Below are positions 37,482 through 45,892 of a DNA stretch of 49,467 bases, piece by piece. Source of the DNA: a virus; IMG/VR virus record IMGVR_UViG_3300043429_000671, positions 1 to 49,467 of that record, one strand, 5' to 3'. Numbering within the stretch: position 1 is the first letter of the stretch; the number at the start of each line of letters is the position of its first letter. The notes under the pieces are model-generated. The model did not search any database and was not told the DNA's origin. It saw nothing but the letters and a program-made list of their open reading frames with translations. The position numbers and the translations under genes are program-made.

Positions 37482-37983
37482 ATATTTTTAGATTCACTAC
37501 TCCCACAAATGGGAAATCTTTAATTTGGACACCTTTGGCTAGGTTGTCCCTGGAAAGCAGGATATTGAAGGAAGTGATATGTTCCTTTTTCAGTCTTTCC
37601 GTTAAAATATTATTGAGAACTTGGAAGTCTTGCTGTGTTTTGAATGATGTATTGAACGGATCAAACATCTCTTTTAAATCTTTCGAAAGATTATGAAGAA
37701 GTTCACCGTGAACAATTCCAAATTCAACAGGATTGGATCGCTCTTTCATTTGACACGGTTTACATTTGTATTCAGCGGATACTCTTTCATCCGAACCATA
37801 AGTATCAAATAATAGTTGATACTGGTCTGGATTTAGAATTTTTATTTCTGAACAATATGCACAGGGGACTTCTCGATTAATGCGAACAAGGCGTTCTTTG
37901 GTATCGATAATCTTTTTTGGCGCTTTTTTAGGTTTTTCCGGTTTTTTAATATCCGGTAGGATGAAGGATTGTATATTTTCCAT
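37444..37983 (-). CDS. Hypothetical protein with a zinc ribbon
   Basis: 179 aa. Lys/Pro-rich start, then CAYC near residue 41 and CKPC near 73, then a helical half. No family recognised. Confidence 0.6.
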   Translation of the reverse strand: MENIQSFILPDIKKPEKPKKAPKKIIDTKERLVRINREVPCAYCSEIKILNPDQYQLLFDTYGSDERVSAEYKCKPCQMKERSNPVEFGIVHGELLHNLSKDLKEMFDPFNTSFKTQQDFQVLNNILTERLKKEHITSFNILLSRDNLAKGVQIKDFPFVGVVNLKIYENRNERIQIIR

Positions 37984-37993
37984 TTATTTTAAA

Positions 37994-38566
37994 TTAATCT
38001 GCATATAATGAGCCCGTAGCACAACCAGTATCATATTCGCTGGGGTATTCTTTGACTATACTGTTATAACAATAAACTCCGCCTAGCCCAGAAGGGCATG
38101 GATGATTAGGACATACATATCCGATTGGCCCATTACCAAAATCTATACCACATTTAGAACATCTAATACCTTTATTATAATAAGGTTTTGGAATTGTCGG
38201 CCATGGTGGGGGATAAAACGGACGTTGTTGATTATCCTCTGTTCGCTCTTTTGCGTGTTCAAGTAACAACTTCATCTCATCCGAAAGAGTGGATTTCTTG
38301 ACAGGTTCTTCATTCTCGAAGACGAACATTAGTACCCAAGTTCCGTAAAAGCCTTCTTCAACCCAAAACGAATCACCATCAAACTTATATTTCAATAGTT
38401 GTGTGTTATGATCAAAATCCTCAATCAATAACTCTGAGTATGCGCCTGATTCTCCAGTGCAGGTGGAGCAATCTATTACACAATTTTTTCCTATTACTTT
38501 AGACCAATCTACTTCATTAGTATTTGGTTTATAATACTCTTTTCCTAATCTTTTAATAATTTTCAT
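37994..38566 (-). CDS. Hypothetical protein with a zinc ribbon
   Basis: 190 aa. First half beta-rich (KNCVIDCSTCTGESGAY..., YKFDGDSFWVEEGFYGTWVL); second half with CSKCGIDFG...YVCPNHPC. Starts within the end of the preceding gene. No family recognised. Confidence 0.6.
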   Translation of the reverse strand: MKIIKRLGKEYYKPNTNEVDWSKVIGKNCVIDCSTCTGESGAYSELLIEDFDHNTQLLKYKFDGDSFWVEEGFYGTWVLMFVFENEEPVKKSTLSDEMKLLLEHAKERTEDNQQRPFYPPPWPTIPKPYYNKGIRCSKCGIDFGNGPIGYVCPNHPCPSGLGGVYCYNSIVKEYPSEYDTGCATGSLYAD

Positions 38567-38999
38567 AATTTAATAGTCCTTCGATCATCCCTAACATCAT
38601 AGGAATGATAAACTTGTTCTCTACATTATCATGCTTTAGAATTTCTGCAATTGATTCTTTTATAGTTAATAAAGATTTTTCGATATCGGAGAAATCTTTG
38701 GATGGAAATTCTTTGCGAAGGGCACCTATATACAGAACAGAGAATTTTTCTAAAAATGAAATACTATCCAAAACGTTTACACTAGTTTTAAATGTCATAC
38801 TGGACAATTTATAAAAACGTAAAATTTCTGCATCTGTGAAGTTATTGGCGAATTGTAGTAAATGTAAATGTAATTCGTCCCTGCTAGAAACAGTGGCAGT
38901 TTTTTCTATCTCGGGGACGATAGCAGTATTCCTCGTAGGAATATACATATCTATTCTTTTAGACGGATCATATTCTATATCAGGCTTCAATAAGCTCAT
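38553..38999 (-). CDS. Hypothetical helical protein
   Basis: 148 aa, all helix after residue 35, with regularly spaced Leu/Ile. Overlaps genes on both sides. No family recognised. Confidence 0.6.
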   Translation of the reverse strand: MSLLKPDIEYDPSKRIDMYIPTRNTAIVPEIEKTATVSSRDELHLHLLQFANNFTDAEILRFYKLSSMTFKTSVNVLDSISFLEKFSVLYIGALRKEFPSKDFSDIEKSLLTIKESIAEILKHDNVENKFIIPMMLGMIEGLLNYENY

Positions 39000-39394
39000 A
39001 GGAAGTTCGTTTCACTAACAGGAACAGTTATTGCCGCCGTCATAAATTCAATATGAATACCATTATCTTTTTTACAATTGGTACATTTAAATTCTGTTTC
39101 TGCTAAATCCATTTCAACGGTATTTATTTGTCCGCAATGAGCACAGTTCAAATTTATCATATATCTTTTAAATGGTTTTGCAGCATATTCTTTTGCAAGA
39201 TTTATTAATTGTGCTGATTCGTAATATTTGTTCCACAACATAGGTCCAACAAATTGAACAACAGAGATAAAAAAGAACGTCTTCCAAAAAGCAAAACCGA
39301 AGAAAAGTTCGAAACCTATAGATAACCCACCACTTATTATACCTATAATAAGAAAGGATAATAAAGCATATAGTATTTTTTTACTAGTTTTCAT
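38996..39394 (-). CDS. Membrane protein with zinc ribbon
   Basis: 132 aa from MKTSKKILYALLSF. Two membrane helices (about 7-30 and 34-52), then a soluble CAHCGQ...CTNCKK ribbon. The start shares bases with the stop of the upstream gene, so 39394 is preferred over the ATG at 39454. Confidence 0.65.
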   Translation of the reverse strand: MKTSKKILYALLSFLIIGIISGGLSIGFELFFGFAFWKTFFFISVVQFVGPMLWNKYYESAQLINLAKEYAAKPFKRYMINLNCAHCGQINTVEMDLAETEFKCTNCKKDNGIHIEFMTAAITVPVSETNFL

Positions 39395-39579
39395 TATTTT
39401 GTTTTTGCTGGTTCGACTATACGAGTTATACCATGTTTTAGATATGTTCCACATCTACCACATCGCCAGTTACACTCCATAACTAAAGAGCCATCGGTTT
39501 TTCTTACTGGTTGCTCCCTACCAGGGGTCATCTGTCCACAAGAGCGACATGAGATAGGTGTATTTTGTAATATTTGCAT
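39394..39579 (-). CDS. Small zinc-ribbon protein
   Basis: 61 aa: CRSCGQM and CNWRCGRCGTY, basic tail. A TGTAAATA box lies 8 nt before the ATG. Probably a nucleic-acid or polymerase-binding protein, unproven. Confidence 0.6.
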   Translation of the reverse strand: MQILQNTPISCRSCGQMTPGREQPVRKTDGSLVMECNWRCGRCGTYLKHGITRIVEPAKTK

Positions 39580-39590
39580 AATAGTTATAT

Positions 39591-40523
39591 TTACATCACA
39601 ATCTGTGAAAGTAAATCACTATTATCGTAATCAGGATTGAATAGTTTATTCCAATTTCCAAACTCTCTAAGAAATTGGTGCATTTCAAATCTATAAAACA
39701 GTTCTTTCAATTTAGCAGTATCAAAGGAAGTATTAGAAGCTTTTACTTGTTCTCTATAAAAGCCATATTCTTCTGGCTGTTCAGTCTCAGTATAACCAAG
39801 ATCCATAACACGAAGATTTCGACAAATAATTGTAGCGTCCTCTGGGTTTAATACAGATGCAACTGCTTCTTGAACAGTACAATTATTTTGTACGATAATT
39901 TGTGTCAGTCTTTCAGTAAGAATTTTCGATTTGACAGGACCGTGCCCACAGAGTCCAGAAATATTATCAGATTTATCACCTAAGATAGCTTTATATCCTA
40001 GATATTGCTCAGGCTTAACCGAGACAACTTCTTCAAAATTTTCCAAGGTAAGAATGATATTTTTAGTAGGAATATACTGATGAACCTCCTCCGTAACCAA
40101 TTGAAATAAATCATTATCTGAGGATACTATGATCGTAGATTTTGTATCATTTATAGCACAGAACCGGATAACGTCATCTGCCTCCATATTAACGGGGTAT
40201 ATAGTAACAACGCCTAAATTATCCAAGAATTCCTGAATGATCGGGATTGTTGCAAACATCTTTTCGGTATGTTCGGTTTCTGTTCTTTGTTCCTTATAAG
40301 GAACCAACTCTTTACGGAAGTTTAGTTTAGTAGGATTTAATTTTTTATCCCAGGTTAGATAGATTTCTTTCGGCTCGAATCTCGTAACCATAGTTCGAAA
40401 CATGTGAAGGAATTGGTGAATGGCTGTTGCATTTACCCCTTCTATGATTTTTTCAGGTCGTTTGGTAAAAAATGCACGAAATAGAAAATTGTTTCCATCA
40501 ATAATAAGTTTGCCGTATTGCAT
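39591..40523 (-). CDS. rnh: RNase H / 5'-3' exonuclease, T4 Rnh type
   Basis: 310 aa, close to T4 RNase H (305). Metal-binding acidic residues in the FEN/PIN-like order: IIDGNN (Asp9), EADDVI at 114-119, SSDND at 134-138 and GDKSDNISG at 182-190, followed by a helix-hairpin-helix region (GHGPVKSKI). Removes RNA primers during lagging-strand synthesis; fits with the clamp loader nearby. Has a -10-like TATAGT 5 nt before the ATG. Confidence 0.9.
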   Translation of the reverse strand: MQYGKLIIDGNNFLFRAFFTKRPEKIIEGVNATAIHQFLHMFRTMVTRFEPKEIYLTWDKKLNPTKLNFRKELVPYKEQRTETEHTEKMFATIPIIQEFLDNLGVVTIYPVNMEADDVIRFCAINDTKSTIIVSSDNDLFQLVTEEVHQYIPTKNIILTLENFEEVVSVKPEQYLGYKAILGDKSDNISGLCGHGPVKSKILTERLTQIIVQNNCTVQEAVASVLNPEDATIICRNLRVMDLGYTETEQPEEYGFYREQVKASNTSFDTAKLKELFYRFEMHQFLREFGNWNKLFNPDYDNSDLLSQIVM

Positions 40524-40546
40524 AGACGACTATAATTCCCTCTTTG

Positions 40547-40792
40547 CTACGATGCAAGGTTTCTTTTCATTTCTTTCCATACAAACTTAGGAACTGTTTC
40601 CACGAATTCTAATGTATCATATGCTAACAAGGTTTCGAAAGATTCTTTAGGAATAGAAAAGTGTTCACTTTTACCAACACATAGTTTGATACCTGTTATG
40701 TTCTTACCGACATCTAGAACGACTAATCCGAGCCCTTTTTCAAGACCTTTGATATATGCATAAAATCCGTATTTTTTAATTTCAGTTGACAT
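40547..40792 (-). CDS. Hypothetical small protein
   Basis: 81 aa, beta-rich (GLGLVVLDVGKNITGIKLCVGK) with a helical end. Divergent from the gene at 40833, sharing a 40-bp promoter region containing TATAAT on the plus strand. No family recognised. Confidence 0.6.
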   Translation of the reverse strand: MSTEIKKYGFYAYIKGLEKGLGLVVLDVGKNITGIKLCVGKSEHFSIPKESFETLLAYDTLEFVETVPKFVWKEMKRNLAS

Positions 40793-40832
40793 GATGATTA
40801 TGTAGTTTACTCTGTATAATAGTAATAATCAA

Positions 40833-41024
40833 ATGACACTTTTAACAGATTTTAAAACATTTCGGAAAAAATTAGTATGTCCTGAAGATGCGAGTCGTAA
40901 TGGAGATTACACGATTTTCACGTATACTGATTGTGAAAGTTTGACTGCATATCACGAAGATACTAAAAAAGAGTATTATATGCAAATTACAGACTTTTCA
41001 AAGATTTACAGAAAACAGTCTTGA
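40833..41024 (+). CDS. Hypothetical small protein
   Basis: 63 aa (MTLLTDFKTFRKKLVCPEDASRNGDYTIF...). TATAAT lies 12 nt before the ATG. No family recognised. Confidence 0.55.
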   Translation: MTLLTDFKTFRKKLVCPEDASRNGDYTIFTYTDCESLTAYHEDTKKEYYMQITDFSKIYRKQS

Positions 41025-41054
41025 ATCGATTATACCCGTCTAGTATCTTACTAC

Positions 41055-41237
41055 ATGGCAAATTTAATTAGCACTAATCGTATTAATGTAACAGTAGGAT
41101 ATCAAACCTTTTCTATTCCTACCGATCAAGTCAACCATGTTATCAATCTTTTGACTCAATTACAGAGCATCCAAGTAACAGAACAGAACCCTTCACCTAT
41201 TTTGAAATATAATGGAAACACCCTTATCAACGGCTGA
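41055..41237 (+). CDS. Hypothetical small protein
   Basis: 60 aa (MANLISTNRINVTVGYQTFSIPTDQV...), strand-helix. Overlaps the next gene by 26 bp. No family recognised. Confidence 0.55.
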   Translation: MANLISTNRINVTVGYQTFSIPTDQVNHVINLLTQLQSIQVTEQNPSPILKYNGNTLING

Positions 41238-41460
41238 GAAAGTTTTAAAAACAAATCTTGATAGTGCGGGAATTATAAGAGATTGTAAAAGTCTCTTCGA
41301 AAAGGCTAGTGAAAGCGAATCCGAGACTTTAGAGTACCTTTGGTCTGTTTACGAACAGCTTGAATTAGATACTTCATGGGCAAAAGGAGAAGTAGAAAAG
41401 GGACATCCGTTCACAATAGGAAATTACAAATATGTTAGACACAATAAAGAAAAATTATAA
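41212..41460 (+). CDS. Hypothetical helical protein
   Basis: 82 aa (METPLSTAEKVLKTNLDSAGI...), helical and acidic. Overlaps genes on both sides. Confidence 0.55.
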   Translation: METPLSTAEKVLKTNLDSAGIIRDCKSLFEKASESESETLEYLWSVYEQLELDTSWAKGEVEKGHPFTIGNYKYVRHNKEKL

Positions 41461-41581
41461 ATTAATAGCACTAGGACTTGTCTATACAGGTCTTTATACA
41501 TGTTTCGGATTTGGAGCAAGTTTAATCTTTTTAGGATTGCACTGTTTCGTGTGGGGAACTACGAACAGTAAATGCTACTAA
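41432..41581 (+). CDS. Small membrane protein
   Basis: 49 aa with two hydrophobic stretches (LIALGLVYTGLYTCFGF, ASLIFLGLHCFVW). Overlaps the gene before by 29 bp. Confidence 0.5.
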   Translation: MLDTIKKNYKLIALGLVYTGLYTCFGFGASLIFLGLHCFVWGTTNSKCY

Positions 41582-41582
41582 T

Positions 41583-41768
41583 ATGCATTGGAAATATACA
41601 AAGGAGGGGATTCCTTATCTCGAATGTGATAGTATCCCTACGCCCTCTTCTCCGCCTCCGAGCGAAAATTTTAAAAGAATGCTCAGAGACTTCCTACAAA
41701 GAATGAAAGATAATAATGTAAAAGTTGTTATAAGCAAACCATTTTTATATCAAAAAAATGACAATTAA
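41583..41768 (+). CDS. Hypothetical small protein
   Basis: 61 aa with a Pro/Ser stretch (IPTPSSPPPSENF). Overlaps the clamp-loader gene by 11 bp. Confidence 0.5.
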   Translation: MHWKYTKEGIPYLECDSIPTPSSPPPSENFKRMLRDFLQRMKDNNVKVVISKPFLYQKNDN

Positions 41769-42663
41769 TCAAGTATGGACTATCAAATATAGTCCGAAAA
41801 CAATAGAAGATATCCTCCTAAATGAGGAAGATAAAAGCTTTTTCACCAATTTAAAGGAAATACCTAATAATCTCCTATTTACAGGAAGTCCGGGAACGGG
41901 AAAAAGTTCAATGGCGAAAATTCTTGCTGATAAGTTTTCGCCCAACTCTTATATGATTATCAATGCATCTGAGCAAGGTACCATTGATGTATTACGAGAG
42001 AAAATCCAAGGATATATTGAAATCGCAAGTATTGATGGTAATCCTAAGCTAGTCATTCTTAATGAGGTGGATGGTGCAAGCACGGTATTTCAACAAGCAT
42101 TGCGCGTAACCCTTGAAGAATATTTGGATGAGGTTAAATTCATTCTCACGGGTAATTATCGTTCGAAAATCATCGAAGCGATTCGGTCACGTTGTCAAGA
42201 ATTTACATTCAATGTTCCTGAGGGTGATGTTCTTCGAAGAGTTGCAACAATTCTGAAAGCAGAGAATATTGTAGTTGGAGAGGATCAGATATCAAATGTT
42301 CGACTTCTAGTAAAGACTCATTTTCCTGATATTCGTAAGACTATTAACGAACTACAAAGGAATTGCTCTACAGGAAAATTCATATATAAGTTCAAAAAAG
42401 ATACTGGAGTTGCATTGTTAATTAAGACAAAGCTGAAAGCGAAGGAAGATGTTTTTGCTATTCGTAAATTTGTTGTAGAAAATTCTGATAAATTTGCAAA
42501 CAATTATCATCAATTGATGAAATCTTTGTTTGACTTATACGTTGCAGAGTGTAATACTGTTGCAGTGCTATTGATTTCAGAATATATGTATCGCGATGCA
42601 TTTGTTGCTGATACAGAAATCAACTTTAGTGCATTATTATTCAACCTAGGACAGAAATTGTGA
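41758..42663 (+). CDS. 44: Sliding-clamp loader ATPase, T4 gp44-like
   Basis: 301 aa, near T4 gp44 (319). AAA+ motifs: Walker A GSPGTGKSS at 43-51, Walker B VILNEVDGAS around 99-107, sensor 1 TGNYRSKII at 131-139 and the arginine-finger SRC at 144-146. It loads the sliding clamp for DNA replication. The small subunit gp62 is not recognisable in the next gene. Overlaps its neighbours. Confidence 0.93.
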   Translation: MTINQVWTIKYSPKTIEDILLNEEDKSFFTNLKEIPNNLLFTGSPGTGKSSMAKILADKFSPNSYMIINASEQGTIDVLREKIQGYIEIASIDGNPKLVILNEVDGASTVFQQALRVTLEEYLDEVKFILTGNYRSKIIEAIRSRCQEFTFNVPEGDVLRRVATILKAENIVVGEDQISNVRLLVKTHFPDIRKTINELQRNCSTGKFIYKFKKDTGVALLIKTKLKAKEDVFAIRKFVVENSDKFANNYHQLMKSLFDLYVAECNTVAVLLISEYMYRDAFVADTEINFSALLFNLGQKL

Positions 42664-42860
42664 TTGGAGAACAGTCAATATACGACGACTTAACCATTAA
42701 GGCATTAAAACCTATGGTTATTAGAAAGATGAAGATATGTTCTAAAGGCTGTTGTCATGAAGAAATTGAAGTGCATCTTTCTATTGGTCAGATAGAAGAT
42801 GTTGAACGATTTATGTTAGATGAATATGAGATTGATGAGGATTATACATTACAAATATGA
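42660..42860 (+). CDS. Hypothetical small acidic protein, GTG start
   Basis: 66 aa with CSKGCCHEEIEVHL in the centre and an acidic C-terminus. GTG start overlapping the clamp-loader stop. Too short and unlike gp62. Function unknown. Confidence 0.5.
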   Translation: MIGEQSIYDDLTIKALKPMVIRKMKICSKGCCHEEIEVHLSIGQIEDVERFMLDEYEIDEDYTLQI

Positions 42861-43489
42861 TTGAGTACCCTTCCATTATAAACAGTAGCAAGGCTCCCCG
42901 TCAAAATTGTATAGCCTTCGACAAACTTGATGGCAGCAATTTCAGAGCAAAATATACCCAAAAAAGAGGATTCGATTGTTTTGGAACGAGGACACAGCTT
43001 ATTAATGAGACTACTCCATTCTGGAAAGAAATGGTAGAAATCTTCAATTCGAAATACAAGGAACCCCTAGAAAATGTCTTCAAGAAAGAGAAATCTTTGC
43101 GTGATTATAGAGAGATTGTCGTTTTTGGGGAATTCTTGGGGGAAAATTCTTTTGCAGGACATCATGAAGATGAACCACACGATCTGGTATTTTTTGATAT
43201 TATGGTCGGACATAAACAGCGAAAATTTCTTAAACCCTTGGAATTTGTAAAAACACTTGATGAAGTGGTTCCGATTCCTAAAGTTGTATATGCAGGAAAT
43301 CTTAATGATGAATTTATCCAAAGTGTCCGAGATAACGTATATGGTTTAAAGGAAGGCGTTATATGTAAAGGTACTGAAACTAATGGTGCTTTTTGTGGCA
43401 ATACTTGGATGTGTAAGATTAAAACTAATGAATATTTTCAGAAATTAAAAGACAGATTCAAAGACGATTGGGAAAAATACAGCGAATAA
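42857..43489 (+). CDS. RNA ligase, nucleotidyltransferase domain only
   Basis: 210 aa. Motif I as FDKLDGSNFRAKY (Lys nucleophile), motif III as VVFGEFLG, IV as LKEGVICKG and V as WMCKIKT: the covalent nucleotidyltransferase fold of RNA ligases. It has little else besides the core domain, like small DRB0094- or Rnl-type ligases. Likely seals nicked RNA, for example tRNAs cleaved by host anticodon nucleases; that target is inferred. Confidence 0.88.
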   Translation: MIEYPSIINSSKAPRQNCIAFDKLDGSNFRAKYTQKRGFDCFGTRTQLINETTPFWKEMVEIFNSKYKEPLENVFKKEKSLRDYREIVVFGEFLGENSFAGHHEDEPHDLVFFDIMVGHKQRKFLKPLEFVKTLDEVVPIPKVVYAGNLNDEFIQSVRDNVYGLKEGVICKGTETNGAFCGNTWMCKIKTNEYFQKLKDRFKDDWEKYSE

Positions 43490-43492
43490 CAA

Positions 43493-43521
43493 TTGACAAA
43501 GATAACAACATAACCTATAAT
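43493..43521 (+). promoter_or_regulatory. Consensus sigma-70 promoter
   Basis: TTGACA, 17-nt spacer, TATAAT at 43516-43521; perfect hexamers. The ATG at 43532 follows 10 nt later. Confidence 0.85.
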
Positions 43522-43531
43522 AAAGACCTCT

Positions 43532-43915
43532 ATGAGTGATACAACAGATACAGTGAGTGATATTGATAATGTAATTGGCACAGATGATGAGCCAGAATTG
43601 ACGGGGAAGTTTTTTAATACTCTTACCCGTCCTAATAGTAAAATTAGGAAAGATCGTGCGATCTCTATTGTTGAGATTGCTCAACTAAAGTATAAGCGCA
43701 AGATCGAAGACATGGAACAGGAAGTAAAAGACCTGAAACGTGATCAAAACAATATGTTGGACCTTTCTCCGAGGGATGCTAACAGTCTTGTGTTGGCTAG
43801 CGACTTCGATGTTGATGGATTTGTTGCTAAACATATCGAGATTGGTGTAAAACTTCGTAATCTTGCGATTAAGTTGGAAGTGGCTAAAGCTGGTTACAAA
43901 AACCTTTTCGAATAA
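43532..43915 (+). CDS. Hypothetical coiled-coil protein
   Basis: 127 aa: acidic start, a coiled coil near 55-75 (KYKRKIEDMEQEVKDLKRDQ) and an alpha/beta end. Expressed from the strongest promoter seen. Next to the VWA gene, with which it may act. Confidence 0.6.
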   Translation: MSDTTDTVSDIDNVIGTDDEPELTGKFFNTLTRPNSKIRKDRAISIVEIAQLKYKRKIEDMEQEVKDLKRDQNNMLDLSPRDANSLVLASDFDVDGFVAKHIEIGVKLRNLAIKLEVAKAGYKNLFE

Positions 43916-43919
43916 TATC

Positions 43920-44792
43920 ATGGGTGGTTCATCTTACGATTTTAGTGCAAGAAGCACACGGTCTGCAACGTATGCAGTAAAATCTCTCGCAGATACTTTC
44001 GAACAAAGTAAAACGCGAATGATCCACGAATCTATGGAACCAAAAGCCATCAAGATTCGTGAGGCAAGGGATTCAGCAGTTCATCCAAACACAGTTCCAA
44101 TTATATTAGGAATGGATGTTACAGGTTCTATGGGGATTATTCCTCATAATCTTGTAAAGGAGGGACTTCCAAAATTGATGAGTTCTATCATCAACGGTGG
44201 GGTTCCTGATGCCGCTCTTCTTTTTATTGCGGTTGGTGATCATATATCAGATCGTTATCCTATCCAAGTAGGACAGTTCGAATCTGGTGATGAGGAACTT
44301 GATATGTGGTTAACTCGGACATATCTCGAAGGCAATGGTGGTGGTAATGGTGGTGAAAGCTACAGTCTTGTATGGGACTTTGCTGATAGGTTTGTAGTAA
44401 CTGATGCATGGGAAAAACGTAAACAAAAAGGGTTTATTTTCACTTTTGGTGACGAGCCTATTCATCCAGTAATTCCAGCATCTTTCATTAATGCGACTTA
44501 TGAAAATGCGGGTGCAGAAGGATCAGTAACAAGCGAAGAACTTCTTCGAAAGATTGAAGAAAAATGGAATTATATCCATATTCATATCAATCACGGTTAT
44601 AGATCCCAATCAGCAGAGAACGGTTTGCGTGATCTTCTTGGCGAACATTTAATTGTTACTCAAGATTATACAAAAATCCCAGAAATTATCGCACAATATG
44701 TGTTGAAAAACGTCCAGAAGGGTGTAGAATCAGGAGTAGAGACTACTCCACAGCAGAAACAAAATTTTGAAGAAACAGAGATTATTCTCTAA
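43920..44792 (+). CDS. VWA (von Willebrand A) domain protein
   Basis: 290 aa from MGGSSYDFSARSTRS; the ORF is open further upstream but that overlaps the gene before. MIDAS motif ILGMDVTGSMGII at 62-74 (DxTxS form), a second conserved stretch GGNGGESYSLVW, and IFTFGDEPIHP. VWA domains use the metal site for protein binding. In phages such proteins are often paired with MoxR-type ATPases, none of which is visible here. Confidence 0.8.
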   Translation: MGGSSYDFSARSTRSATYAVKSLADTFEQSKTRMIHESMEPKAIKIREARDSAVHPNTVPIILGMDVTGSMGIIPHNLVKEGLPKLMSSIINGGVPDAALLFIAVGDHISDRYPIQVGQFESGDEELDMWLTRTYLEGNGGGNGGESYSLVWDFADRFVVTDAWEKRKQKGFIFTFGDEPIHPVIPASFINATYENAGAEGSVTSEELLRKIEEKWNYIHIHINHGYRSQSAENGLRDLLGEHLIVTQDYTKIPEIIAQYVLKNVQKGVESGVETTPQQKQNFEETEIIL

Positions 44793-44813
44793 AGTATCCG
44801 AAATTTTAAACTT

Positions 44814-44851
44814 AAAAGTGGAATAGAGCAATTTATTCCACTTTTTTATTT
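44814..44851 (+). terminator. Rho-independent terminator
   Basis: AAAAGTGGAATA at 44814-44825 pairs with TATTCCACTTTT at 44834-44845, followed by T-run. The next ATG is at 44853. Confidence 0.85.
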
Positions 44852-44852
44852 T

Positions 44853-45038
44853 ATGATGATTGAATTACCATTAAACACAGAGCGGGGGTCCGTTTATCAA
44901 CTATTAGCATTGAAAACTATTAGAAGAATAGAACCAGATAGAAATTGGACACTTATAACATTGGATAATCAAGAACAAATCCTCGTAACAAAAGATTATC
45001 GAACAATTTCATCACTTATCAAAAATCTTATTGATTAA
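44853..45038 (+). CDS. Hypothetical small protein
   Basis: 61 aa (MMIELPLNTERGSVYQLLALKTIRRIEPD...), beta-rich. No family recognised. Follows the terminator without spacing. Confidence 0.55.
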   Translation: MMIELPLNTERGSVYQLLALKTIRRIEPDRNWTLITLDNQEQILVTKDYRTISSLIKNLID

Positions 45039-45082
45039 AACTATGGCAAAAAAACAAGCAGACCGTTATAAGTATATGTATA

Positions 45083-45892
45083 ATGGCTTACGACAATCTC
45101 AAAGAATATATAATTCAACAATTTGTAGTTGAAGGAAAAACACAAAAAGAAATCGCAGAGGTATTAGGTAAAAGTGAACATAGTATATCATATCTAATAA
45201 GAAAGTACGGTATACAGCGGAATTCAAAAAATAAACGTCTAAAATATTCTTATGATGAGCAGTATTTTTCAAAATGGTCTGCGAATATGGCATATAGTCT
45301 AGGATTCTTGATATGTGACGGATATGTAATAGATACGGGTCGTGTGAGATGGATAGGTGTAGATATTCAAGAAAGAGATCGGTCGATTTTAGAGTTTATA
45401 AGGGATCAATTAGATTCTAGAATACCTATAACAGAAAGAGTGCGGATTGATAAAAGAACTAATATTGGCCCCTCTAAACAAGTGAGTTTAAAATTTGGTT
45501 CAAAGGCTATAATTGAAGATATAGCTACTATGGGCGTTTTTAAAAATAAGACTGGTAAAGAATTTGTGGTAGAAGTTCCAAAAGAATTTATTCCTGATTA
45601 CCTGAGAGGAATTGTTGATGGTGATGGTAACATATATGTGGGTAAAACTAAATCTGGGGGATCACAATTTTCGATTAATATATATTCGGCATCAGAATCC
45701 TTTTTAACAGATTTAAAAGAAAAGTATATGTTTGGCTATGGCACAATTGTAAAGAAAAAAACAATATATGTTTTACGAATATTTCGTAAAAACGAAGTAG
45801 TTGAAATATTAAAATATATATATAATGGAAATTTTTGTTTAGAGAGAAAATATAAAAAATATTTAGAAATTAATGAATTATATGAAAAATAA
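45083..45892 (+). CDS. LAGLIDADG homing endonuclease
   Basis: 269 aa. N-terminal HTH (EGKTQKEIAEVLGKSEHSISYLI at about 17-40), then the two LAGLIDADG helices: AYSLGFLICDGYVI and YLRGIVDGDGNIYV, each with the acidic Asp-Gly end. Free-standing homing nuclease. It overlaps the first codons of the PurA-like gene by 11 bp, and a 29-codon frame beginning ATGGCAAAA at 45043 is cut short over its start, so insertion beside purA is likely. Confidence 0.92.
   Translation: MAYDNLKEYIIQQFVVEGKTQKEIAEVLGKSEHSISYLIRKYGIQRNSKNKRLKYSYDEQYFSKWSANMAYSLGFLICDGYVIDTGRVRWIGVDIQERDRSILEFIRDQLDSRIPITERVRIDKRTNIGPSKQVSLKFGSKAIIEDIATMGVFKNKTGKEFVVEVPKEFIPDYLRGIVDGDGNIYVGKTKSGGSQFSINIYSASESFLTDLKEKYMFGYGTIVKKKTIYVLRIFRKNEVVEILKYIYNGNFCLERKYKKYLEINELYEK

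Noticed and set aside
42660-42860. Clamp-loader small subunit gp62 after gp44
   Set aside because: Only 66 aa, Cys-containing and unlike gp62, which is about 187 aa.
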